Shown here piece after piece: positions 25,862-34,526 of a DNA stretch of 56,054 nucleotides. Where the stretch lies: the NCBI GenBank assembly GCA_015258065.1, contig JABZIZ010000016.1, positions 1-56,054 on the forward strand, read 5' to 3'. Within the stretch, counting starts at the first letter, position 1; each line of letters begins with the position of its first letter. The DNA is from Lachnospiraceae bacterium. Its GTDB lineage: Bacteria > Bacillota > Clostridia > Lachnospirales > Lachnospiraceae. The position numbers were made by a program, and so were the translations under genes. A model generated the notes under the pieces. It saw only the letters and a program-made list of their open reading frames with translations. It was not told the DNA's origin and did not search any database.

Positions 25862-27160
25862 TTGTTAAAATACTTTGTAGAATCAACCGAACAATTGATG
25901 ATCATGATGTTGCTGATCGGCTTGATCGGCGCCTATGCGGTAAAAACGATAAAGGATACCGGTGCCAGAATCATCGGAATTGCCACCCTGTGCGGTTTTA
26001 TTTTGTCCTTTATCATGACCTGGTTTAAAACAGAAACCAATCTGATTGATACCGCAACTTGGAATCTGCGTAATTTTACGGTTTCAATCATTGCATTTAT
26101 ATTTTTTATCCTGTTTGCAATCATTAAGAAACAGGCGGAAAAGAAAGAAAAACCGCTTTCTTTTGTGATCCGGATTCTCCCCTCTTGTATGCTGGGCGTA
26201 CAGGTGGTGATGTTAATGGTATATTATTTGACGGTTTTTCTGGAGAATCCCCACACCATTCTGTTAACGGACTCTTCCGTTTTATCGACGTCCTTCCTGT
26301 TCAAAGTGATCGGCTGTTTCTTCGGCCTGGTCCTGACCTACCTGGCGGGACTTGCAGTGAAAAACGCTTCCATCCGGCTTTCCGAAGGAACCATTGTTTT
26401 GCTTCTGGTCCTTGCAAACATAGTGAATTTCGTCAAATACCTGACGAATGCCATCGGGGTACTACTTGCGCGTAGAATCATTCCGTCGAATCACACCTTG
26501 TTTGTGATTTCTAAAAATGCAGCCAACTACGGAGATCTTTTTATTTTCCTTACCATGTTGGTCTGTGTGTTTTCCCTGATTCTTCTGTTTTTGAAGAGTC
26601 TGCATGTGAATGAGCCATGGACGAATCCGGCGGAGCACCGTAAGATTCGTGCGAGGTGGCGCAACAACCGCAGATGGTGCGTAACCGGGATTGTGGTATT
26701 CTTCCTGGTTCTGATGAACATGACGACAATTTCCGCCTATGCCAACAGAGAGGTGGAACTGAGCCCGATTGAGAAGGTGAAAATTCAGGACGACGCCTTG
26801 TACATTCCCTTCGATCAGGTGAACGACGGTCATTTGCACCGTTTCGGGTACACGACAGACGACGGCATCACTTTGAGAATGATTGTCATCCAAAAACCGA
26901 ATTCTTCCGCCTATGGAGTCGGCATGGACTGCTGTGATATCTGCGGAGAAACCGGTTATTACGAGAAAGAGGGGCAGGTCATCTGTAACCGTTGTGATGT
27001 TGTCATGAACATCAATACCATCGGATTTAAGGGCGGCTGCAATCCGAAGATTGTGGACTATCATATTAAGGACGGACATATCATTGTTCCGATCCAGAGC
27101 ATGCTGCAGTATAAGGATGATTTTAAAAATGTTCGTACAGATGTAACAACACAGCAGTGA
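25862..27160 (+). CDS. DUF2318 Fe-S/membrane protein of the FTR1-P19 system
   Basis: A 432-residue protein with seven or eight membrane helices in the first 300 residues and a C-terminal DUF2318 domain outside. That domain has a cysteine-rich site: GMDCCDICGETGYY, VICNRCDVVMN and FKGGCNP. Such proteins are held to pass electrons or metal in P19-type iron uptake (Cj1660 in Campylobacter). TTG 25862 is the likely start because GAGGAAAAG lies 8 bp upstream and the in-frame ATG at 25787 sits inside the preceding hairpin's region with no ribosome site. Confidence 0.85.
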   Translation: MLKYFVESTEQLMIMMLLIGLIGAYAVKTIKDTGARIIGIATLCGFILSFIMTWFKTETNLIDTATWNLRNFTVSIIAFIFFILFAIIKKQAEKKEKPLSFVIRILPSCMLGVQVVMLMVYYLTVFLENPHTILLTDSSVLSTSFLFKVIGCFFGLVLTYLAGLAVKNASIRLSEGTIVLLLVLANIVNFVKYLTNAIGVLLARRIIPSNHTLFVISKNAANYGDLFIFLTMLVCVFSLILLFLKSLHVNEPWTNPAEHRKIRARWRNNRRWCVTGIVVFFLVLMNMTTISAYANREVELSPIEKVKIQDDALYIPFDQVNDGHLHRFGYTTDDGITLRMIVIQKPNSSAYGVGMDCCDICGETGYYEKEGQVICNRCDVVMNINTIGFKGGCNPKIVDYHIKDGHIIVPIQSMLQYKDDFKNVRTDVTTQQ

Positions 27161-27172
27161 AAGGACTCATTT

Positions 27173-28462
27173 ATGTTTTTCAGAATGATCAGAGGGACAC
27201 TCTTCAGACAGTGGAAAAAAATGATCCTGATTGCCATTACAATCGCACTGGGCGCATCACTCGCAACTGCAATGCTGAGTGTGGTTCTGGATGTCGGAGA
27301 TAAAATCAATCAGGAACTGAAAACCTACGGTGCCAATATTACGGTGGTGCCGAAACAGAGCTCGGTGGTAAGCGACCTCTATGATGTGGAGGGTGCCGCA
27401 AACGGAGGCGCCTATCTTCGGGAAAAGGAACTGGGAAAGATCAAGACCATTTTCTGGGCGTTTAACATCGTGGATTATGCTCCCTTCGTGAAGGCGTCCG
27501 CCACCCTAAAGGACAATACGAAGGTCCTGGTGACCGGAAGCTGGTTCAACCATCACATGTCGCTGCCGACAGGAGAGGAACTGGACGCAGGCTTGTCCAA
27601 CCTTAGAAGCTGGTGGGATATTACGGAAGGCTCCTGGATGGACGAACAGAAGATGAAGAATCAGGATGTCTGCATGGTTGGAAGTGCTCTGGCGCAGAAG
27701 GAAAAGATTCATGTAGGAGACATTCTTTCCCTCAAGGGCACGAAAACGCAAAAGGACTTGAAGGTGACCGGAATCTTTAATGCGGGTGGTGATGAGGACA
27801 ATCAAATTTTTACACCACTCCATGTTGCGCAGGCGTTAGACGGGTTGGAAGGCAAGGTAGATTCTATTGAAGTCAGTGCACTGACAACGCCGGATAACGA
27901 TCTGGCAAAGCGGGCGGCAAAAGATCCGAAGTCCCTGACGGTTGCCCAGTATGAAACTTGGTATTGCACGGCCTATGTGAGTTCCATCTGCTATCAGATT
28001 CAGGAGGTGATTACCGGTTCCGTGGCATCTGCAGTGAGGCAGGTAGCAGATTCGGAAGGTGCCATTCTGGATAAGACCAAACTCCTCATGCTCCTTATTA
28101 CGGTGATGAGTCTGATCGGGTCGGCACTTGGTATCAGCAACCTTGTGACGGCAAGCGTGATGGAGAGAAGCAATGAAATCGGTCTTATGAAGGCGGTTGG
28201 GGCTCAGAACGCTTCCGTTACGGGACTTGTTCTTACGGAGATCCTGGTAACGGCTCTACTGGGAGGCACGGTCGGCTTCTTTATGGGAATCGGATTTGCA
28301 CAGATTATCGGCAGAACGGTATTTGGGGCAGCGGTCACCATTCGGGCAATGATCATCCCGATTGTTGCGGTTCTGGTTGCGCTGGTGACGTTAGCCGGAT
28401 CTCTCCCTGCCATTCGGATGTTACTGAAATTGGAACCGGCGGAAGTGCTTCACGGGAGATAA
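27173..28462 (+). CDS. FtsX-like ABC permease of the FTR1-P19 system (first)
   Basis: A 429-residue MacB/FtsX-type permease: one helix at about 18-40, an outside domain of some 240 residues, then three helices with ASVMERSNEIGLMKAVGAQN, the coupling motif. It is 12 bp after the DUF2318 gene and 3 bp before the second permease, in the same order as Cj1660-Cj1661-Cj1662 of Campylobacter jejuni. It probably forms a heterodimer with the next product. Confidence 0.9.
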   Translation: MFFRMIRGTLFRQWKKMILIAITIALGASLATAMLSVVLDVGDKINQELKTYGANITVVPKQSSVVSDLYDVEGAANGGAYLREKELGKIKTIFWAFNIVDYAPFVKASATLKDNTKVLVTGSWFNHHMSLPTGEELDAGLSNLRSWWDITEGSWMDEQKMKNQDVCMVGSALAQKEKIHVGDILSLKGTKTQKDLKVTGIFNAGGDEDNQIFTPLHVAQALDGLEGKVDSIEVSALTTPDNDLAKRAAKDPKSLTVAQYETWYCTAYVSSICYQIQEVITGSVASAVRQVADSEGAILDKTKLLMLLITVMSLIGSALGISNLVTASVMERSNEIGLMKAVGAQNASVTGLVLTEILVTALLGGTVGFFMGIGFAQIIGRTVFGAAVTIRAMIIPIVAVLVALVTLAGSLPAIRMLLKLEPAEVLHGR

Positions 28463-28465
28463 GAT

Positions 28466-29596
28466 ATGTCAAAAAACAGAATGTATTTCAGAATGATTAC
28501 GGCCTCTCTATTTCGCCGCAGATCCAGAATGGTGGTCGCTCTGCTTGCCATTGCCATCGGAGCCGCCATACTTTCCGGTCTGGTCACGATTTATCGTGAC
28601 GTGCCGAGGCAAATGGGAGCGCAGTTTCGGAATTACGGCGCCAACATGATTTTGACGGCCAATAAAGATTCCTTTACGGAAAAAGATCTTTCCGCCGCTG
28701 CGAATGTTGTGAAAAAAAACGAACTGGTTGGTGCAACGCCCTTCCGCTACGAAACGGTTCGTATTCATGAGCAGCCCGTCATGGCTGCCGGAACGGATAT
28801 GAAAAGCATCCGGAAAACCAGTCCTTATTGGCTGGTAGACGGGACCTATCCCAAGGCGGAGAAAGAGATGCTGGTGGGCGAAAAAGTGGCGGACGACCTC
28901 GGGCTAAAGGTGGGAGATCAGGTCAGTGTGGTCTATACGCCGGAAGGTGGGGACGACAGGGAAGTGGAATTCAAGGTTGCGGGTACGCTCAGTACCGGCG
29001 GATCCGAAGAAGATTATCTCTACCTGAATATGGCAGATCTGGAAGCACTCACCGGACAAAAGGATCATATTGATCTTGCGGAAGTCAGTATTTCTACAAA
29101 TGCCGCCAAATTGAACCAATATGTAGACGAAATCAATCAGAAGGTTCCGGATCTTACCGCAAAGCTGGTCAAGAGAGTGACTGCATCGGAAACAACGGTC
29201 CTTTCCAAATTGCAAGCCCTGGTTCTGCTGGTGACTGTGATTGTACTTGCACTTACTTTGATTTGTGTAGCGACCACAATGACAGCGGTGGTTTCAGAAA
29301 GAAGAAATGAAATCGGTCTCAGGAAGGCAATCGGTGCATCCGACGAGAGTATCATTGCCGAGTTCATGGGAGAAGGCATTGTGCTTGGAGCAGCCGGCGG
29401 TTTCATCGGTGTTTTTGTTGGATTTGGATTTGCGCAGTTTGTCAGCGTCAATGTATTCAGCAGCTATATTACGCTCAATGTCCTGTTGATTCCGCTTACG
29501 ATCCTCGTCTCGATTGCCGTTTCAGGGATCGCCTGCCTCTTCCCGATCAAGAGTGCAACCAGCATTGATCCCGCCCTTGTGCTAAAAGGAGAATAA
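28466..29596 (+). CDS. FtsX-like ABC permease of the FTR1-P19 system (second)
   Basis: A 376-residue permease of the same family as its neighbour. Its outside domain is shorter, about 190 residues. The conserved start RMITASLFRRRSRMVVALLA and the coupling motif VSERRNEIGLRKAIGASD are clear. It is separated from the first permease by 3 bp and from the ATPase by 52 bp. Confidence 0.9.
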   Translation: MSKNRMYFRMITASLFRRRSRMVVALLAIAIGAAILSGLVTIYRDVPRQMGAQFRNYGANMILTANKDSFTEKDLSAAANVVKKNELVGATPFRYETVRIHEQPVMAAGTDMKSIRKTSPYWLVDGTYPKAEKEMLVGEKVADDLGLKVGDQVSVVYTPEGGDDREVEFKVAGTLSTGGSEEDYLYLNMADLEALTGQKDHIDLAEVSISTNAAKLNQYVDEINQKVPDLTAKLVKRVTASETTVLSKLQALVLLVTVIVLALTLICVATTMTAVVSERRNEIGLRKAIGASDESIIAEFMGEGIVLGAAGGFIGVFVGFGFAQFVSVNVFSSYITLNVLLIPLTILVSIAVSGIACLFPIKSATSIDPALVLKGE

Positions 29597-29648
29597 TCCT
29601 CTCCGCTTTCAGAAGCAACTACATGACGAGAAAGAAAGGAACGAACCG

Positions 29649-30341
29649 ATGAGTTTGTTAGAATTGAAGGATGTTTATAAGATTTACGGAGATTTGCATG
29701 CACTGGACAATGTGAATTTCAAGGTGGAGAAGGGAGAGTGGGTCTCCATTATGGGGCCCTCCGGTTCCGGCAAGAGTACGATGATGAACATCATCGGCTG
29801 TATGGATAAGCCTTCCAAGGGGCAGGTGTTACTGGATGGTGTGGATATTGCCAAAGAGAACGCAAAGAATCTGACAACCATCCGCAGAGATAAAATTGGA
29901 CTGATCTTTCAGCAGTTCTACCTGGTACAGTATCTGACTGCGCTTGAAAATGTGATGCTGGCGCAGTATTATCACAGCATGCCGGATGAAAAAGAGGCGC
30001 TGGAAGCGCTGGGCCGCGTCGGCCTTGGAGACAGGGCGCATCACCTTCCCAGCCAGCTCTCCGGCGGTGAGCAGCAAAGGGTCTGCGTGGCAAGGGCGCT
30101 GATCAATCATCCGGAAATTATCCTGGCGGACGAGCCTACCGGAAATCTGGATGATGCCAATGAAGAGATTGTGGTGGATCTTTTCCAGAAACTGCATGAA
30201 GAGGGCACGACGCTCGTGATCGTCACCCATGATCCGGAAGTCGGAGAGGTGGCACAGAGGCAGATTGTGCTGCGTAGCGGTAAGATCTCCAAGGAAACGA
30301 GAAACGAGCATTTTACCGGAAAAATCAGGTTCAACAACTAA
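29649..30341 (+). CDS. LolD-like ABC ATPase of the FTR1-P19 system
   Basis: A 230-residue ATPase with Walker A GPSGSGKSTMMN, signature LSGGEQQRVCVARAL and Walker B ILADEPTGNLDDAN. It drives the two FtsX permeases and corresponds to Cj1663 by position. After it comes a 113-bp spacer, then the redox genes on the same strand with no terminator seen. Confidence 0.92.
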   Translation: MSLLELKDVYKIYGDLHALDNVNFKVEKGEWVSIMGPSGSGKSTMMNIIGCMDKPSKGQVLLDGVDIAKENAKNLTTIRRDKIGLIFQQFYLVQYLTALENVMLAQYYHSMPDEKEALEALGRVGLGDRAHHLPSQLSGGEQQRVCVARALINHPEIILADEPTGNLDDANEEIVVDLFQKLHEEGTTLVIVTHDPEVGEVAQRQIVLRSGKISKETRNEHFTGKIRFNN

Positions 30342-30454
30342 GCGTTTGAGCGCCCGTACAGTGCCGGATGAACCGGAACAGAAGAAGGGGCGATTCAGAA
30401 CTTGCAGCAAATCGGGATACCGTTGCAAGATCGAAAACGCGGAAAAGAGGAGAA

Positions 30455-30901
30455 ATGAAAAGACGGATATCGATCTTTCTTTTACTGGGCATGACGAGTG
30501 CGGCTCTCCTTGCCGGATGCGGCGGGAAGGTCAGTTATAAAGACGGAACTTTTACCGGAAAAAGCGATCCTTATGAAAGCGAAGACGGCTCCGGAGATGC
30601 AGATGGTTACGGTGTGGTCAAGCTGACCATTAAGAACAACGCGATCACGTCCTGTGAATACAAGACGTATCAGCCGGACGGCACACCGAAGGATGATAAG
30701 TACGGCATGAAAGAGGGAGCAATTGCCAATAAAGATTTCTATAATAAGGCACAGAAGGCGGTAGCTGCCTGTGACGAATATGCTTCTATGCTGGTACAAA
30801 ACGGCGAGTTGAAGGGAATCGATTCGATTTCCGGTGCGACTGTGAATTATAATGAATTTATGGATGCAGCAGGAAAAGCACTGGATCAGGCAAAGAAATG
30901 A
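30455..30901 (+). CDS. FMN-binding domain lipoprotein
   Basis: A 148-residue lipoprotein: lipobox LAGC at about residue 22 and an FMN_bind domain. The site for covalent FMN attachment by ApbE is visible as D123-SISGAT-129, the Thr being the expected attachment residue (family consensus Dxx[ST]GAT). It should sit outside the membrane and carry electrons. ATG 30455 follows AAAGAGGAGA, so the longer reading from 30368 is rejected. No apbE is in the window. It overlaps the next gene (ATGA) and links the iron module to the redox module. Confidence 0.88.
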   Translation: MKRRISIFLLLGMTSAALLAGCGGKVSYKDGTFTGKSDPYESEDGSGDADGYGVVKLTIKNNAITSCEYKTYQPDGTPKDDKYGMKEGAIANKDFYNKAQKAVAACDEYASMLVQNGELKGIDSISGATVNYNEFMDAAGKALDQAKK

Positions 30902-31410
30902 GAAAGATAGGAAGGTTGTGTGGACATTTGAGCGGGATCTTGGCAGCGCTGCTGGTGCTGCTTGTTCTGCCATACCTGCATCAACCTTCCTTTCGCTTAT
31001 TTTTGGAAGGGAAAAAAACGGATACCGTCAGCAGTGCGACCGTGCTTCTGGATGCACCGGGAGGAAATTTTTATATTCTGTTAAATCCAAAGCTCCATAC
31101 CGATCAGAAGAAAAGAGAACAGTGGGTCGATTTTTTTCAGGGAAAAGATGTTTCCTTTATCTTTGAGGATCTTTCCTGTTCGGTTGCCAGAGCGGATTCT
31201 GCGGCGGTGGATATGGCAAAGAGCTTTCAGTCCAGACTGCCGCAAAATCAGATGAAATTGGTACTGGAAGACACAGCGATGCTTCGTTCCAGAGTACAGG
31301 CCGGGAAGTATGATGTGGTGCTTGTATCGAAAGAGTTTTGTGATGCTGCGATGAATCAGAAGCAGTGGAAGGGGATCCTGATTCCGTATAGTAAAGAGGA
31401 GGAGAAATAA
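30898..31410 (+). CDS. Membrane-anchored protein of unknown function in the redox module
   Basis: A 170-residue protein I do not recognise. It has an N-terminal anchor or uncleaved signal (GILAALLVLLVLPYL, residues 13-27) and an outside part with ATVLLDAPGGNFYILLNPK and a single Cys pair (C at FEDLSC and EFC). 'GGNFYILLNPKLH' and 'GKYDVVLVSKEF' suggest an alpha/beta fold. It overlaps the FMN-lipoprotein gene by four bases and precedes the cytochrome-like gene by five, so it is very likely part of the same complex. Confidence 0.7.
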   Translation: MRKIGRLCGHLSGILAALLVLLVLPYLHQPSFRLFLEGKKTDTVSSATVLLDAPGGNFYILLNPKLHTDQKKREQWVDFFQGKDVSFIFEDLSCSVARADSAAVDMAKSFQSRLPQNQMKLVLEDTAMLRSRVQAGKYDVVLVSKEFCDAAMNQKQWKGILIPYSKEEEK

Positions 31411-31415
31411 AGAGA

Positions 31416-31973
31416 TTGAGAAAGTGGAATGCCTTGATCAGCGTGCTGATTTTGGCTCTTTTTATCGTTCATGCGGTTTCAGGAACGTATCAAATGGCAG
31501 GCATTCTTCCGGGAGGCTCTTCCTTTCGTAAGGTGCTTGCCTTTGTGATGCTCGTGCTGCTGATCCTGCATGCCTTGATCGGAACGATACTGGGGATAGA
31601 AACCGTAAAAGCCATGAAGAAGAGCGGAGTCTTTTATCTTCGGGAGAACCTGGCCTTCTTTGCCCAGAGAATCAGCGGATTTGCCATGCTCCTCTTCATT
31701 CTGGTTCATCTCCTGATCTTTTATGTCAAAGATTCCCCCAAATTTGTCCTGCATGATTTCGGCGTGCAGCAGCTAACCGTCAGCATCCTTCTGGTGGCGT
31801 GCCTGGTCGTGCATCTGGTCTTTGGGATCAGGCAGCTTCTCATTTCTCTGGGCATCCGATCTTTTTCGGAAATCCTGGCGGATGTGCTTTTTGTGGTTTC
31901 GGTGGTACTGCTCCTGTCCGCCATTGGCTTTTTGATCTATTTTTACAGGTGGAATCTAGCATGGAGACCGTAA
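31416..31973 (+). CDS. Cytochrome-b-like membrane subunit of the fumarate-reductase-like complex
   Basis: A 185-residue protein with five membrane helices, read from TTG 31416, 11 bp after GAGGAGGAG. Histidines inside or at the helix ends (IVHAVSG, ILHALIG, ILVHLLIF, LVVHLVFG) are well placed to bind haem b, as in SdhC/FrdC-type anchors. It overlaps the flavoprotein gene by 13 bp. It should dock the cytoplasmic flavoprotein and iron-sulfur subunits to the membrane and pass electrons across it; the haem count and acceptor are not known. Confidence 0.72.
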   Translation: MRKWNALISVLILALFIVHAVSGTYQMAGILPGGSSFRKVLAFVMLVLLILHALIGTILGIETVKAMKKSGVFYLRENLAFFAQRISGFAMLLFILVHLLIFYVKDSPKFVLHDFGVQQLTVSILLVACLVVHLVFGIRQLLISLGIRSFSEILADVLFVVSVVLLLSAIGFLIYFYRWNLAWRP

Positions 31974-33796
31974 ATATTGTAGGAGCCGGACTAGCAGGGT
32001 TGTCTGCGGCTCTGACACTTGCCAAACAGCATCAACCCTGCAGACTCATTTCCGTACAGGCATCCGAGCGGGCGCAGTCGGTGCTGGCGGAAGGAGGTAT
32101 TAACGGTGCGCTTAACAACATGGGAGAGGGAGACTCCATTCTCCTGCATGAGGAAGATACGTGTCTGGCAGGCTGTCAGATTGCAGACGAGGAGGCAGTC
32201 AGAGGACTGACCGGGCATGCGCCTGCAATCATTCAGATGCTGGCGGACCTGGGCGTACCCTTTAACCGTCAGGACGGGAAGATCTTGCAGCGCTCCTTCG
32301 GCGGACAGAGAAAAAAGAGGACTGCTTTTGCCAAGAGTAGCACCGGCAAGATGATCATGCATGCGCTGATTGACGAGGTGAGAAAGTATGAGGTGCTGGG
32401 GCTAATAAGGAGATACCCGCATCATCTGTTTGAGGACCTGGTGATCAGAGAAGTGATCCTGGAGCAAGCGCAGAGCAGGAATCCGGAGCATTTGCATCAG
32501 GAGCAGGGCTCGATTCCGGAATATCCCCGGCAGGTGCAGGGCTCGATTTCAGAATACCCCCGGCAAGAGCAGGGAGGGGAGTTAAAAGAGAAGGTCTGCT
32601 GCGGACTTCTCATCCGAGATGTTTATACAGGCGAGGAAACGCGTTTTACGGGTCCTGTTCTCATGGCCTGCGGGGGAATGAACGGACTTTTTCCGTCCAG
32701 AACGACGGGAACCCTCATCAACAGCGGGAATGCGGCAGCTAAGCTTTTTGCAATGGGGGTGCGCTTTAGTAACCTGGAGATGATCCAATACCATCCCACG
32801 ACGATCGCCATTGCCGGCAAGCGGTTGTTAATCAGTGAGGCTGCCAGAGGAGAGGGAGGAAGGCTCTTTGTGCGCAGAGCGGGAGACCCCTGGTATTTCA
32901 TGGAAGAGAAATATCCGGAATTCGGCAACCTGATGCCCAGAGATGTGGTCTCCCGGGAAATGTATTTTGTCACACACGAGTCGTATTGTGAACCACAAGT
33001 TTACCTGGATATGAGAGGGATCTCCAAAGAGGTCTTTCAGAAACGTTTGTCCGATTTGCGAGCGGAACTCCTGCATTACGGGAAACCGGACCCGGAGAGG
33101 GAACCGATCCCGGTCGAGCAGGGCATTCACTACTTTATGGGGGGCATCGATGTCGATGTTTTCCATCAAACGAACCTGCGCTTTCTCTATGCGGCAGGGG
33201 AGTGCTGTTCGCAGTATCACGGTGCCAATCGACTGGGCGGCAACTCCATGTTGGGAGCACTTTATGGCGGACAGGTTTCCGCAGAGACCATTTTGAAAGA
33301 GGGAGAATCGTCTTTTCAATATGCACCGGAGGCAGTCGCTTTTTTGCGTGCGCATGAAGAATCCGCTTCTCGTCCTACGGAATCCGCTGCGAAGGACGAT
33401 ACATCCAGTACAGATCCGGAAGGGAGCAGATACGAAGAGGAGACGCCGCAAATCACGGCAAAGATGGCTTCTCTCTTATATGAGTCGCTGGGCATTATTC
33501 GGGAAGAAAAGTCCATGCGCCGTGCGTTAGAAGGCCTCTCCCTTTTGTTGCAGGAAGAAGGTCTAACCGAAACCGACCGAAATCGGATCATGCTGGGGGA
33601 AGCCATTCTGCGTAGCGCCCTCTTCCGTAAGGAGAGCAGAGGCGCTCATTTCCGGAGTGATTTTCCGGATAGGGACGAAGCCTTCTGCGGTCTGGTGACG
33701 GCGATCAAGAAGGACGGAAAGATCGAAATCGATATAAGGAAGAAAAGAGAAGATTCAAAAGGAAGGATAAAAGAGACGAAGCGGAATGAGACGTAA
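31961..33796 (+). CDS. Fumarate reductase/succinate dehydrogenase-like flavoprotein without the covalent-FAD histidine
   Basis: A 611-residue cytoplasmic flavoprotein. FAD-binding VGAGLAGLSAALTLA is at 7-21. The fumarate-site residues of FrdA/SdhA are present: YHPT, RGEGGRLF, IHYFMGGID and NRLGGNSMLG. The His that binds FAD covalently in the RSHTVAAEGG motif is replaced by Gln39 (RAQSVLAEGG), so FAD is probably held non-covalently, which in known FrdA mutants favours fumarate reduction over succinate oxidation. An 11-residue repeat inserted at 175-207 has no match in classical subunits. ATG 31961 is internal to the upstream gene's end. Confidence 0.85.
   Translation: METVNIVGAGLAGLSAALTLAKQHQPCRLISVQASERAQSVLAEGGINGALNNMGEGDSILLHEEDTCLAGCQIADEEAVRGLTGHAPAIIQMLADLGVPFNRQDGKILQRSFGGQRKKRTAFAKSSTGKMIMHALIDEVRKYEVLGLIRRYPHHLFEDLVIREVILEQAQSRNPEHLHQEQGSIPEYPRQVQGSISEYPRQEQGGELKEKVCCGLLIRDVYTGEETRFTGPVLMACGGMNGLFPSRTTGTLINSGNAAAKLFAMGVRFSNLEMIQYHPTTIAIAGKRLLISEAARGEGGRLFVRRAGDPWYFMEEKYPEFGNLMPRDVVSREMYFVTHESYCEPQVYLDMRGISKEVFQKRLSDLRAELLHYGKPDPEREPIPVEQGIHYFMGGIDVDVFHQTNLRFLYAAGECCSQYHGANRLGGNSMLGALYGGQVSAETILKEGESSFQYAPEAVAFLRAHEESASRPTESAAKDDTSSTDPEGSRYEEETPQITAKMASLLYESLGIIREEKSMRRALEGLSLLLQEEGLTETDRNRIMLGEAILRSALFRKESRGAHFRSDFPDRDEAFCGLVTAIKKDGKIEIDIRKKREDSKGRIKETKRNET
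32483..32581 (+). repeat. Three 33-bp tandem repeats inside the flavoprotein gene
   Basis: Three units of 33 bp code for PEHLHQEQGSI, PEYPRQVQGSI and SEYPRQEQGGE. The array lies in a surface-loop position between conserved blocks and keeps the frame. Confidence 0.85.
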
Positions 33797-34526
33797 AGGG
33801 ATGCAGGAAGGCACAAAAGAGATCATTTTCCATATCTTAAGGAGAGAGTCGGCAAATTCTCCTTCTTATTGGCAAAAGATTCCTTATCTGTGCAGGGATG
33901 AGAGTGAAACCGTTGCGTTTGCCCTGGAAAAAATCAATCAGGATCCGGACTATCTGGATCTGAATGGAAAGAAGGTCGGTAAAATACGTTGGCAGCGCAG
34001 TTGTCTGCAGAAAAAGTGCGGCGCCTGTGCGATGTTGATTAACAAACGGCCGTTTCTTGCCTGCGATACCTTTCTCAGAGAAGCAAGGAAGAGAAACGGA
34101 GTCATCGTGGTCGAACCGCTGCGAAAATTTCCGGTCATTGAAGACTTGCTCGTGGATCGTTCGGTTCTCTTTGAAAATCTGAAGACCATGCAGCTATGGA
34201 TGAAAGACGGAAGCACAGTGAAAAAGGAGGACAGGGGGGAAGCGTACGAAGCTTCCAGATGCCTGCAGTGTGGATGCTGTCTGGAAGTCTGTCCCAACTT
34301 TATGACGGGAGGGGAGTTCTTCGGAGCAGCCTCCTTTGTACCCACAACGAGGTTGATTACAGAGCTTCCGAAGGAGGAGAGGGAAGAGCTTTCCTCCCTT
34401 TACCGCAGGCATGCTTATGATGGCTGTGGTAAAGCGCTTTCCTGCAAGAAGGTCTGTCCGGCGGGTATTGACACGGCGCATATGCTAGTGCAGTCGAATG
34501 CGCTGGCAGTTTGGAGACAAAGATGA
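33786..34526 (+). CDS. Fumarate reductase/succinate dehydrogenase-like iron-sulfur subunit
   Basis: A 246-residue protein with an N-terminal [2Fe-2S] ferredoxin-like part (SCLQKKCGACAM...LAC) and a C-terminal two-cluster part (CLQCGCCLEVCP and SCKKVCPAGID). These match the three-cluster FrdB/SdhB subunits that pass electrons between the flavoprotein and the membrane anchor. It overlaps the flavoprotein gene by 11 bp. An ATG at 33801 is an alternative start. Confidence 0.88.
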   Translation: MRRKGMQEGTKEIIFHILRRESANSPSYWQKIPYLCRDESETVAFALEKINQDPDYLDLNGKKVGKIRWQRSCLQKKCGACAMLINKRPFLACDTFLREARKRNGVIVVEPLRKFPVIEDLLVDRSVLFENLKTMQLWMKDGSTVKKEDRGEAYEASRCLQCGCCLEVCPNFMTGGEFFGAASFVPTTRLITELPKEEREELSSLYRRHAYDGCGKALSCKKVCPAGIDTAHMLVQSNALAVWRQR

